Assembly (NCBI GenBank): GCA_038225475.1
Contig: JBBRRA010000020.1
Coordinates: 1-15,733 of the forward strand
Reading direction: 5' to 3'
From: Polymorphobacter_B sp038225475
GTDB lineage: Bacteria; Pseudomonadota; Alphaproteobacteria; Sphingomonadales; Sphingomonadaceae
DNA: 15,733 bases
Position numbers and translations under genes: made by a program. The notes below the pieces were generated by a model. It made no database searches and was not told where the DNA came from. It saw only the letters and a list, made by a program, of their open reading frames with translations. Shown here piece after piece: positions 6,614 to 14,037 of the stretch (the stretch's first letter is position 1; each line of letters opens with the position of its first letter).

Positions 6614-9010
6614 TTGTCGATCACTGCCGCCGCGATCGAGGCGAACGGCTGGGTGCTAGCGGTCACCATGACCGCGAGCCTTGGCACCTTCGCCTCCTAT
6701 GCGCTCACTCCCGACGCGACACCGGTGCTGACGCTCGCGAGCGTTCATACCGGCTATGACGTGTCGGGCGGCGTCGCCGTGCTCAACGCCTCGAAGACGC
6801 GCGGCTTCGTTGCAACCAAGCCGCTGCGCAAGGCCTCGAACCCGACGAACGCCGGCGTGCTCGATAGCAAGGTCATCGACGAGACCGACCTCGGCGGCGG
6901 CAGCATCAAGGTGCGCATCGCGCTGTCGAACTGGGTCTATGCCACCGACAGCAGCCTCGTGCTGACGTTTGCCGCAGGGTGGCGCACCGGCGAGAGCGGC
7001 GGCACGATCGCGGTCACCAACAATTCCACTGTCGCCTGTCCGGCACCGATTAGCCGCTGGGGCGATGTGCCGTATCTGCTCAAGCGCGGCACCTTCGATG
7101 TCGAAGTTCTGGTGTTCGGCTTTTGTCCGCAGGGCAATCAGCCAGTCGCCGCCGTCAAATATCTCGTCACCGACGGCACCACGGTCAAAACCTATTGGTC
7201 GACCGCGCTGTCACCATCGACGCAATATGGCGATGGGCTGCACTGCCACCGGGTCACCGTCGATCCGAGCGTCGCCACGGCGCTGACGAAGGGCATCCTG
7301 CGCATCGACCGGGTGGTTTATCCGTTCATCGGTTCGGCCTGGACCACCGACCCGGCGGGCACGCAGTCGATGTCGACCATGAGCACCGATGCCTTCAAGG
7401 GCGCAGCACAGGCGCCGTTCGCGGTGACGTACGACCCGACCGGCAGCCGCTACCCATTCAACTGCGTCTATGTCGATTACACCAATGGCACCGTAACCGC
7501 GTCCGCCGGTATGGTCGGCACTGGATCGAGCGAGGCGGCCGCGCTGACCGCCGCCAAGGCGGTGACAGCGACCGCGCGCGCCAAGGACGTCACGACGGCG
7601 GTGCAGGCGCTGTACCTCGCCAACCTGTCGTTCGGCACGGCCAACGGCCAGGCGTCGCAGGTGCGCATCATCGACGGCCAGCGGATCGTGCTCGCGCCGC
7701 AGACGCATGCGAACGGCATGGGGACGACGGCGGTCACTTATCTGCCGACCAGCCTCGAAAGCTGGCTGCGCATCGAGGGCGACCCGGCCGACGCCAACCC
7801 GCGTCAGAATGTCATCCTGCGCACCGCGAACAATGGCGGGCCGGATTTGCGAACCACGCGCGTACTGATGTCGAACATGTCGGTCGAGCTCGGCTACTAT
7901 CTGTACCAGTGGGCACCGTATAACGCCTATGACAACATCGAATTCCGCAACGCGACCGCCTTTGGATTGACCGGTGGTGCGACGCCGATCGGCGGCACGG
8001 TCGCTCCGGCCGGTTATCTCGGCATGCACGTCACGCGTTCGCGGATCTGGAAGTCGGGGCTGTCGTTCGACAGCACGTTCGGCCAGCGTTGCAAAATCCT
8101 GCGCAAGTCGGAGCATCGACGCGCTGGCGAGAGCAACACCTATGTCACCAACCGGCTGATCTCCGAGACCGAGGACAACAGCTTCACTGGCGCGCTCGGC
8201 ATCAAGATCGCCGGGTCACTGATCAGCTTCACGCACGACCTGTCGGTGTACGACTCGATCTTTGCGTTCAACGACCTGCGCGCCTGCAAGGAACGGTCGT
8301 GGAACAGCGGCACGGTCGCGGCCGCGAACACCGCAAACCCGGTCTATGCGGTGGCGCAGCACCGCCGCCAGGTCGTCTTCGGCAACATCATGGAGCGCAT
8401 CGGCAGCTCGGTCGACTGCATGTTCAACTGCGGCGAGCAGGAGCAGGCCGACATGGTCGAGATGATCTTCGAGGCGAACACCGTGGTCGGCGAACGCATT
8501 AACTGGGGCTATAACGACAGCTCGCCGGCGGCATCGGTGTCGGCCACCGACAGCCAGCAGCAGAACAGCTATTTTAACGTGCGCGTCGCCGCCAACATGC
8601 TCGCCTGGATGCCGACCAAGCACGACCGGTTCGACGATCCGTCGGTAAAGGCGCAACGGGTCGCGGCGTCCGATTTGCGCGTGCACGGCTACCGGTCGTA
8701 CAACATCAACTGCTGGGCCTCGCTGTACGGCGTCGGCATGCGCGACAATGTCGATCTGTTCCTCGCGACGGCGGCGAACACCACCGACGGGTTCCTGCAC
8801 GAGTATCAGGGACTGAACTGCCGCTTCGATGCCGCGCAGATCGACCCGAAATACACCAGCGACCTCAGTTGCTTTCCGTTCGGCACGACGCCGGGCAGCT
8901 ATTCGGCGGCGAGCGGAGTCGGGAATTACAAGCCGCTGGTCAACTCGCCAGTGCGCACCGTGACGTTCGGTAATAGCGACATCGATTTCAGCGGCAGGAC
9001 ACGCGCATGA
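6614..9010 (+). CDS. Large beta-helix fibre or tailspike-like protein
   Basis: A 798-residue protein that reads as a phage surface protein. Residues 1-300 look like two or more beta-sandwich domains (for example SLVLTFAAGWRTGESGGTIAVTNNS, then FDVEVLVFGF and GILRIDRVVYPFIGSAW). From about 308 a helix-rich entry (SEAAALTAAKAVTATARAKDVTTAVQALY) leads into a long repetitive region, about 345-770, with short rungs such as VRIIDGQRIVLA, NVILRTANNG, RVLMSNMSVELGYYLYQ and NIEFRNATAFGLTGG, as expected for a right-handed parallel beta-helix. Such domains in tailspikes bind or cut host polysaccharides; no catalytic acids can be assigned by eye. TTG 6614 is the chosen start, with GGGAGA (6601-6606) 7 nt upstream. 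The stop overlaps the next start as ATGA. Its location among head genes is unusual. Confidence 0.7.
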   Translation: MSITAAAIEANGWVLAVTMTASLGTFASYALTPDATPVLTLASVHTGYDVSGGVAVLNASKTRGFVATKPLRKASNPTNAGVLDSKVIDETDLGGGSIKVRIALSNWVYATDSSLVLTFAAGWRTGESGGTIAVTNNSTVACPAPISRWGDVPYLLKRGTFDVEVLVFGFCPQGNQPVAAVKYLVTDGTTVKTYWSTALSPSTQYGDGLHCHRVTVDPSVATALTKGILRIDRVVYPFIGSAWTTDPAGTQSMSTMSTDAFKGAAQAPFAVTYDPTGSRYPFNCVYVDYTNGTVTASAGMVGTGSSEAAALTAAKAVTATARAKDVTTAVQALYLANLSFGTANGQASQVRIIDGQRIVLAPQTHANGMGTTAVTYLPTSLESWLRIEGDPADANPRQNVILRTANNGGPDLRTTRVLMSNMSVELGYYLYQWAPYNAYDNIEFRNATAFGLTGGATPIGGTVAPAGYLGMHVTRSRIWKSGLSFDSTFGQRCKILRKSEHRRAGESNTYVTNRLISETEDNSFTGALGIKIAGSLISFTHDLSVYDSIFAFNDLRACKERSWNSGTVAAANTANPVYAVAQHRRQVVFGNIMERIGSSVDCMFNCGEQEQADMVEMIFEANTVVGERINWGYNDSSPAASVSATDSQQQNSYFNVRVAANMLAWMPTKHDRFDDPSVKAQRVAASDLRVHGYRSYNINCWASLYGVGMRDNVDLFLATAANTTDGFLHEYQGLNCRFDAAQIDPKYTSDLSCFPFGTTPGSYSAASGVGNYKPLVNSPVRTVTFGNSDIDFSGRTRA

Positions 9011-10941
9011 GCTGGGTCTCGGGCGCGCTCGAGCCCGATGCCATTCTCGCGGCGGCAAACGCCGTGCATCTGCATACCGCAGGCGCATCGGCGATCAGCG
9101 GCAGCTCGGCTCTCGGCCCGGCGAATGCCAGTCACCTGCACCGCGCCAGCGTCTCGGGCCTTGCGCTGTCTGCATCGCTCGCGCCGGCGGCGGCAACGCA
9201 CGCGCATACGGCAGGGCTGACCGGGCTGGTCAAGCCGTGGCGCGGGCTGTCGTATTTTGTCATCGGCGTCTGGAACGCCTCGACTGCCGACATTTCGTCG
9301 ATCGCCAGCCGCGGCATCGGCGTCAACACGCTGTTCACCAACCAGGACGACTTCACCGGCGGCCAGAACACCGGACCCTCGCACCGCGTCGCGGTCGCCG
9401 CAGCGGGCTGGAAAATGTCGGTCATGCCCGGGCGGCGGTTCGCGTCGGACGGCAGCGAGCCCAACCAGCCGGGCAGCGTCACGCTGGCGTCGGCGACCTT
9501 CCTGTCGGACATCGACGATACTACCGTGCTGTTCCACGCGGTGATCGACGAATGCGACGGCGGTGGCAATCTCGCGGCAGGCTCGGTCGCCAACCTGATC
9601 GGATCGCTTAACGCCAGCGCAGTCGCGGCGGGCAAGACGCCCAAGCCGTGGTATCAGAACAACGTCCTGCTCGGCTATTTCTACCCTAGCGAGGGCGCGC
9701 GCGCCTTTATGAACACGCCGGCGAACGTCCGCTCAGCCGACACCTATTGGAACCTGCAGCAGCCGAATGTGCGCCGCCTGCAGGGGCGCGCCGATTACGG
9801 CGACCTCTACACCTCGCCGCTCGAAGGCCGCGGCGTCCGCGACTTCAAAATCAGGCCGTACACGACGCCTGGTGGGACTGCAGCGACGATCGCCAACGGC
9901 CAGCCGTATTTTGCCTATCTCGCTGGCTGCAAGACCACCAACACCGACCCCGGCGCGACCCCGGCGCAGGCCGCGGGGCAGGTCTGGTCGGCGGTGACGC
10001 ACGGCGCCGACGGCGTTCAGTATTTCATCACCAAGACCGACACGCCGTTCATCACCGACGCGATGGCGAGCTTCGACACGTCGCTGGTTGCCACCTGGCA
10101 GGATTTCTACCGCTGCATCCAGATCCTGCAGGCGCAGGGCGTGCTGATGGACCCAGCCGGAGGCCGGGCACCGTTCACGACGCGGCTGTCGGCTCCGGCG
10201 ACGTCGGGCGCGGTCGGCAGCGATATCGGTCCGCAGGACTCGGGCGCAACTTATACAGCGGCGACGGGCACGCAGTTGCAGGGCGGGTTCGAAGGTTTCG
10301 AGGCGACCAAGCCCGACGGCAGCGGCGCGGTCCGCGTCGTCCATAACTTCACGGCCGACACGCTCGTCCTCAACGACACGACCTGGGGGATTAGCGCGCT
10401 GACGCTGGCACCTGGCGCGCGCCGCGCCTGGCTGGTGTCGAACCCGTCGGTCAACCTGTTCGCGCTGCCGGTGATCTCGTCCGCGAACTGCGCGCATGCC
10501 CATACCGCTGCCGCGAGCAGCCTCGGCGTTGTCGGGACAGTGACGCCGGCCAATGCCAAGCACCTGATGCTCGTCGGCACGAGCGTGATCGCGCTGACGC
10601 TGCCGTACACGCCGTCGGTAATCCGCACGCATGTCGCCGACGGCCGCGACGGCGGCGACTATGTCCTGAAGGCGCCTGGTTCGGTGCTTGACTATCCGAT
10701 CCAATATGTCCTCGAGGCGGACGAGGCGATAACGAGCTCGACGTGGAGCATGACGCCCGTCGAGGCCGGCGGCGCGGCGATCGTCACCGGTTCGGCGCTG
10801 ATCTCCGGCGCGGTGGTCGCGTGCATGCTGTCGGGCGGCAACCCGGGCACCCGCTATGTGCTGCAGAACGATGCGCTGACGTCGAAGGGCCGCACCTATG
10901 AAACGGTGCTGACCTTCCTGATCGGTCCGGTGGAGGCATAA
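9007..10941 (+). CDS. Fibre-like protein with HxH repeats, a possible glycosidase-type barrel and a C-terminal Ig-like domain
   Basis: A 644-residue multidomain protein. Residues 11-75 hold three repeats with HxH motifs at H21/H23, H43/H45 and H65/H67, exactly 22 residues apart. Residues about 80-395 resemble a TIM-barrel hydrolase: successive strands YFVIGVW, GVNTLF, WKMSVMPG, VLFHAVIDE (with D181 and E182 as candidate acids), NNVLLGYFYP, PYFAYLAG and GVQYFITKTD. Two more repeats follow at H497/H499 and H519. Residues about 537-644 look like the small Ig-like domain found at the end of many phage fibre or adaptor proteins (YPIQYVLEADEAITSSTWSM ... GGNPGTRYVLQNDALTSKGRTYE). HxH motifs in trimeric fibres such as T4 gp37 bind metal. 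The ATG overlaps the previous stop (ATGA), so both fibre genes are coexpressed. Enzyme activity is inference only. Confidence 0.65.
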   Translation: MSWVSGALEPDAILAAANAVHLHTAGASAISGSSALGPANASHLHRASVSGLALSASLAPAAATHAHTAGLTGLVKPWRGLSYFVIGVWNASTADISSIASRGIGVNTLFTNQDDFTGGQNTGPSHRVAVAAAGWKMSVMPGRRFASDGSEPNQPGSVTLASATFLSDIDDTTVLFHAVIDECDGGGNLAAGSVANLIGSLNASAVAAGKTPKPWYQNNVLLGYFYPSEGARAFMNTPANVRSADTYWNLQQPNVRRLQGRADYGDLYTSPLEGRGVRDFKIRPYTTPGGTAATIANGQPYFAYLAGCKTTNTDPGATPAQAAGQVWSAVTHGADGVQYFITKTDTPFITDAMASFDTSLVATWQDFYRCIQILQAQGVLMDPAGGRAPFTTRLSAPATSGAVGSDIGPQDSGATYTAATGTQLQGGFEGFEATKPDGSGAVRVVHNFTADTLVLNDTTWGISALTLAPGARRAWLVSNPSVNLFALPVISSANCAHAHTAAASSLGVVGTVTPANAKHLMLVGTSVIALTLPYTPSVIRTHVADGRDGGDYVLKAPGSVLDYPIQYVLEADEAITSSTWSMTPVEAGGAAIVTGSALISGAVVACMLSGGNPGTRYVLQNDALTSKGRTYETVLTFLIGPVEA

Positions 10942-11565
10942 ATGCGGATATTGCCCCTGACCGTGACGCCGCCCGCCACACTGCCGGTGACGCTGGCGCA
11001 GCTGCGCGCCCAGGTGCGGGTCGATTCCGCCGACGATGATCCGATCCTGACCGGCCTGCTGTTTGCGGCTACCGCGCATATCGAGAACAGCCTCGGTCGA
11101 CCGATCGTCACGCGCGCAGTCCGCGCAGTGTTCGAACAATGGCCGTGCTCGCAATACCGACCGCTTTACCCGCCGTTCGCTTTGACGCGGTCACCGACCG
11201 ACACCGCGATCGAGCTGCTGATGCCCGTGACTGCGGTAACGGCGATCAGCTACACCGCCGCCGACCAGAGCGTGCAGACGTGGACGAGTTTCATCGTGCG
11301 CAACTCGCCGGGCGGCAAATCCTACGTGCGCCCCGCGAGCGGCACCGACTGGCCGACGCTGGGCACTGACCCGCTGATCACGCTCGATGCGACCGCCGGC
11401 TGGGCCAAAGTGCCCGAGCCGGTGGTGCAGGCGATTATGCTGCTCGGCGCGCATCTCTACCTCAACCGCGAGGAAGTGTTGACCGGCGCGCGCATCGTCG
11501 CGCTGCAGCTGCCGGTCGGCGTCACCGAATTAATTGCCCCCTATCGCTGGCGATGGGTCGGATGA
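10942..11565 (+). CDS. Head-tail connector, gp6-like / phiE125 gp8 family
   Basis: A 207-residue protein whose pattern matches the connector family that sits on the portal after packaging: N-terminal PVTLAQLRAQVRVDSADDDPILTGLLFAATAHIENSLGRPI (helical DNA-packaging adaptor region), a middle beta part (PVTAVTAISYTAADQSVQTW), and a conserved end PEPVVQAIMLLGAHLYLNREEV. The product forms a ring below the portal that receives the head-closure protein. ATG 10942 abuts the stop of the fibre gene directly and has GGAGG (10932-10936) 5 nt upstream, so it is strongly initiated. It opens a compact run of overlapping joining genes that continues to 13120. Confidence is high for the family. Confidence 0.88.
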   Translation: MRILPLTVTPPATLPVTLAQLRAQVRVDSADDDPILTGLLFAATAHIENSLGRPIVTRAVRAVFEQWPCSQYRPLYPPFALTRSPTDTAIELLMPVTAVTAISYTAADQSVQTWTSFIVRNSPGGKSYVRPASGTDWPTLGTDPLITLDATAGWAKVPEPVVQAIMLLGAHLYLNREEVLTGARIVALQLPVGVTELIAPYRWRWVG

Positions 11566-11576
11566 GCAAGGTGGCC

Positions 11577-11939
11577 ATGACCGACAACACGACTGGTGGA
11601 CGCGTCGACCGCCTCGAGGGCACCGTGGCAAGCCTTGGCACCGGTGTCGCGACGCTGACGGCAGACGTTCAAGGCATCAAGGAAGGCCAGGCGCTGACGC
11701 TGCGCGCGCTCGACAACCTCAACACCAAGCTCGAGAACTCGCGCACCAACATCAGCCATATCTGGGCACCGATGGCGGTCGCAGTCGCCATGATGTCGGC
11801 GGCAGCGACCGGGCTGGCATCGCCGCAGCTGGCGCGCGTGTCGAACCTCGAGACCGCACAGCATGAAGGCGAAAAGGCGATCGTCGATCTGCGCATCGAG
11901 GCGGCGATCACCAAGGCGCTGCGCGAGGCGCACAAATGA
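11577..11939 (+). CDS. Coiled-coil protein with one membrane segment, unknown role
   Basis: A 120-residue protein with a clear three-part design. Residues 10-34 form a near-perfect heptad pattern (V10, L13, V17, L20, V24, L27, V31, I34), continued by L45, L48 and L52. Residues 63-81 (WAPMAVAVAMMSAAATGLA) are one hydrophobic membrane span, and a charged helical tail follows (EGEKAIVDLRIEAAITKALREAHK). This plan resembles XhlA-type holin helpers, but sequence identity cannot be judged by eye; a moron or lysis accessory role is possible. The start is chosen at ATG 11577 because AAGG (11568-11571) lies 5 nt before it. ATG 11562, overlapping the connector stop (ATGA), would add five residues. The stop overlaps the next gene (ATGA). 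Confidence 0.75.
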   Translation: MTDNTTGGRVDRLEGTVASLGTGVATLTADVQGIKEGQALTLRALDNLNTKLENSRTNISHIWAPMAVAVAMMSAAATGLASPQLARVSNLETAQHEGEKAIVDLRIEAAITKALREAHK

Positions 11940-12265
11940 GCGCCGCCGGGCAGTTTCGCGAGCGCATCACGCTGCAGCGCGCGGTGAGCGTTCCCGACGG
12001 CATCGGTGGCTTCACGCGCAGCTGGACCAAGCTGGCGACGGTGTGGGCGCGGGTGGTGCCGACGCTGGGCAAGGAAGTGCTGCTGTCGAACGGGCTGCAG
12101 GGCGTCCAGGCATACCAGGTCACGATCCGGTTTTTCGCCGACCTACGCCCCGATGACCGGCTGATCTGGGGTGCCAAGACAATGAACATCCGGTCTGCAG
12201 CCGACCCGGAAGGGCGTCGGGTAGAGACGGTGATCTTCGCCGATGCCGGCGTTCCCGTGCAATGA
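11936..12265 (+). CDS. Head closure / head-tail joining protein, SPP1 gp16-like
   Basis: A 109-residue protein with the usual plan of the Phage_H_T_join family: an N-terminal FRERITLQR signature (residues 7-15), then a small beta-barrel with WARVVPTLGKEV, YQVTIRFFADLRPDDRLIWGAKTMNIRSA and a final strand VETVIFADA. The protein docks under the connector ring and seals the filled head until infection. Length is typical. The start overlaps the preceding membrane-protein stop as ATGA, and its own stop (12263-12265) overlaps the next ATG in the same way, indicating tight translational coupling in this joining operon. Confidence 0.88.
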   Translation: MSAAGQFRERITLQRAVSVPDGIGGFTRSWTKLATVWARVVPTLGKEVLLSNGLQGVQAYQVTIRFFADLRPDDRLIWGAKTMNIRSAADPEGRRVETVIFADAGVPVQ

Positions 12266-12729
12266 GCCGGAGCCGAGTCCTTGGCGCGGCGCGCGTGCGC
12301 TCGCTGTTCGGTCGGATAGAGCCGGCAATGCGTGCCGAGCTGGCGAAGGAAATGGAAAGCGCCGGGCGCGATCTGCTCGCCGAGATGCAGCGTATTGCAC
12401 CGGTTCGCACCGGTGCGTTCGAGCGCGCGCTATCGTACAAGTTCCTGCCGAACAGCCTGAAATTGAAAGTCGGTCTCGTCGGCAAGGCGATCAACCGCGA
12501 TATTTTCTACGCGCACATCCTCGAGTTCGGGCGCAAGGCGAAGACCGTCAGCGTCACCCGCGGCGGCAAGCGGCCGTCGACCTATCTGCTGCACGTCTCG
12601 CCCCTGGCCCCGCACCGGACAGTTTTCGCGCGGTTCACCGATCTGCGCACCACCTTTAACCGCCGCCTGAAAGGCATCTGGGCGCGGGCACTGCAGCAGG
12701 CCGCAGCGGGAGCATTCGGCAATGACTGA
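12262..12729 (+). CDS. HK97 gp10-like neck / tail completion protein
   Basis: A 155-residue protein of the HK97 gp10-like family, needed for correct head-tail joining. Recognisable parts are the amphipathic helical start, EMQRIAPVRTGAFERALSYKF (residues about 41-61, the conserved PVRTGxxxxS-type region), FYAHILEFGRKAK in the middle (a family landmark) and the late PLAPHRTVFARFTD. The start is ATG 12262 within an ATGA overlap with the head-closure gene. Its stop lies 8 nt into the next gene (ATGACTGA), so it is coupled on both sides. Family assignment is good; the exact structural role differs among phages. Confidence 0.82.
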   Translation: MSRSRVLGAARVRSLFGRIEPAMRAELAKEMESAGRDLLAEMQRIAPVRTGAFERALSYKFLPNSLKLKVGLVGKAINRDIFYAHILEFGRKAKTVSVTRGGKRPSTYLLHVSPLAPHRTVFARFTDLRTTFNRRLKGIWARALQQAAAGAFGND

Positions 12730-13120
12730 TATCGCAGGTGGCTGCCTGTCAGCGGTGGTTGCCGCGCTCAACGCCGGCGTGACGCTTGCACCGGTGTTCA
12801 GCGTGCCGCCCGAAGGCACGCAGCCGCCGGTGGTCATCGTCGGTGAGATCAACGGCGACCCATCGCTGTCACCGAAAGACGGCGACATGCTGTCGATATC
12901 GGTACGCATCGTCACCGTTGTCGCGGGCACCAGCCGCGCGCCGCTGCTCGCGCTGATGGCCGAAGTCCGCGCAGCGTTGAAGGGCGCGGCGATTTCGGCA
13001 CCCGGCGTTGATCTCACCCGGCCGATCGAGGAGGCGTCGAGCGACCGGCTCGACGGCATCAACAACGTCGCGATCGGCGACCAGTCGTTCCTGATCTTTG
13101 CCGTCACCGCTTCCAGTTAA
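12722..13120 (+). CDS. Tail terminator / completion protein, DUF3168 type
   Basis: A 132-residue protein in the order and form expected of the DUF3168 tail-completion family: an N-terminal helix (GGCLSAVVAALNAG), VFSVPPEGTQPPVVIVGEI, a central strand set (DMLSISVRIVTVVAGTSRAPLLALMAEVRAAL) and a closing strand NNVAIGDQSFLIFAVTAS. These proteins form a ring that caps the finished tube at the head-proximal end. The ATG at 12722 is inside the last codons of the gp10-like gene. It is the last gene of the overlapping joining set; a 17-nt gap separates it from the tail tube gene. Confidence 0.82.
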   Translation: MTDIAGGCLSAVVAALNAGVTLAPVFSVPPEGTQPPVVIVGEINGDPSLSPKDGDMLSISVRIVTVVAGTSRAPLLALMAEVRAALKGAAISAPGVDLTRPIEEASSDRLDGINNVAIGDQSFLIFAVTASS

Positions 13121-13137
13121 TCGAAAGGACCACCACC

Positions 13138-13584
13138 ATGTCGATCAAGCTCGGCAACGACTATCTCGTCTGGATCAAGCAGCTGCCTGGAGGCACGTTC
13201 GCCCTGATCAAGGGCCAGCAGTCGGGCAACCTCAAGATCAGCGCCGGCACGTTCGACGCGAGCTCGAAAGATTCGGGCGGCTATACGCTCAAGGGCACCG
13301 GCCTCGTCGATATCGAGCTCGACTTCACGCTCGTCGCCAACCAGCTGCCCGACACCGCCGGGTTCGGCGTACTGCAGACGGCAGCAACCGCCGTGCCGCG
13401 CACGACGGTCGAGCTGCAGATCCGCAAAGGCGGCACCGCTGGCGTCGATCCTGGCGACGTGATCTTCGACGCCCCCTTCTACGTCAGCGATTTCTCGCCG
13501 TCGTTCGGGCAGAACAACGTCGTCTCGTTCTCGCCGAAGTTCGTGCTCGCCGGCGTGCCGGTAACCCCGTTCACGATGGCCTAA
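13138..13584 (+). CDS. Major tail tube protein
   Basis: A 148-residue protein matching the short tail tube family of siphoviruses (TP901-1 / Phage_tail_2 type): N-terminal MSIKLGNDYLVWIKQLPGG, GNLKISAGTFDASSKDSGGYT, and a beta-rich rest ending in FVLAGVPVTPF. Copies stack as hexameric rings to form the tube for DNA passage. ATG 13138 is preceded by GAAAGGA (13123-13129), a good ribosome binding site that gives this abundant protein its own strong initiation, unlike its coupled neighbours. Stop TAA 13582-13584. Length is normal for the family. Confidence 0.88.
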   Translation: MSIKLGNDYLVWIKQLPGGTFALIKGQQSGNLKISAGTFDASSKDSGGYTLKGTGLVDIELDFTLVANQLPDTAGFGVLQTAATAVPRTTVELQIRKGGTAGVDPGDVIFDAPFYVSDFSPSFGQNNVVSFSPKFVLAGVPVTPFTMA

Positions 13585-13587
13585 AGC

Positions 13588-14037
13588 ATGACGGTGAACC
13601 CGGAACGCGGCGAGGTCGAGATCGTGCTCGAGGGCACGACGTTCGGCCTGCGCCCGACGTACGAGGCGATCGTTGCAATCGAGAAGGCCACCGACCGGAC
13701 GCTGGTCGACCTCGCGCGCGATGCCAACGTCACCCATCTGCCGCTGGCGGTCTGCGCGATCATCGTCACCGAGCTGATTCGCGCGTGGGGCAAGGCGAAG
13801 GGCGACGTCATGGCGCAGGGCGTCCAGGTCGAGCGCATCGGTCACCTGCTGATGGATGAGGGCATGCCGACGGTTCAGGTGCGGCTCGCGCTCGTCCTCG
13901 TGCTCGCGGCAACGGGCGGGTATACGCCGTCGGGGGAAATGAAGGCGGTGGCGACGACGACGCCCGAAGTCCCCACCGCCGCCTCGCCTCGTACGCCACG
14001 GGCGCGCTCGGCTGGACCCCCGAAGGGTTCTGGCTAA
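13588..14037 (+). CDS. Tail assembly chaperone, GTA gp10-like (TAC_11 type), zero-frame product
   Basis: A 149-residue protein. Residues 1-110 (EVEIVLEGTTFGLRPTYEAIVAIEKATDRTLVDLARD ... VQVRLALVLVLAATGG) match the chaperone family best known beside alphaproteobacterial gene transfer agents and phages; it binds the tape measure and tube subunits during tail growth. The last 30 or so residues, after TPSGEM, are low-complexity and lie opposite a much better conserved-looking sequence in the -1 frame, so they are probably the non-shifted by-product tail. ATG 13588 lies 3 nt after the tube-gene stop and has no clear ribosome binding site, suggesting translation by reinitiation. The position, tube gene before and tape measure gene after, is diagnostic. 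Confidence 0.85.
   Translation: MTVNPERGEVEIVLEGTTFGLRPTYEAIVAIEKATDRTLVDLARDANVTHLPLAVCAIIVTELIRAWGKAKGDVMAQGVQVERIGHLLMDEGMPTVQVRLALVLVLAATGGYTPSGEMKAVATTTPEVPTAASPRTPRARSAGPPKGSG
13932..13980 (+). promoter_or_regulatory. Probable -1 programmed ribosomal frameshift signal
   Basis: In the chaperone frame the bases read G GGG GAA (13932-13938), so the P-site tRNA can slip from GGG to GGG and the A-site tRNA from GAA to GGA. Five bases later a perfect 8-bp stem forms between GGCGGTGG (13944-13951) and CCACCGCC (13973-13980), with a 21-nt loop. Slippery run, 5-nt spacer and stem match the usual layout of -1 signals. The A-site re-pairing is imperfect, so the efficiency may be modest. Confidence 0.7.

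Noticed and set aside
13098..13859. 253-codon + strand open frame overlapping tail tube and chaperone genes
   Set aside because: It is Arg-rich with no recognisable domain, while the frames used by the tail tube and chaperone have ribosome sites and family features. Its stop at 13857-13859 is useful only as the upstream limit of the -1 frame.
13934..13940. GGGAAAT as the slippery heptamer, similar to lambda GGGAAAG
   Set aside because: Its codon phase (GGA AAT) belongs to the -1 frame, not to the chaperone zero frame, so it cannot serve as the zero-frame slip site; GGGGGAA at 13932-13938 has the correct phase.
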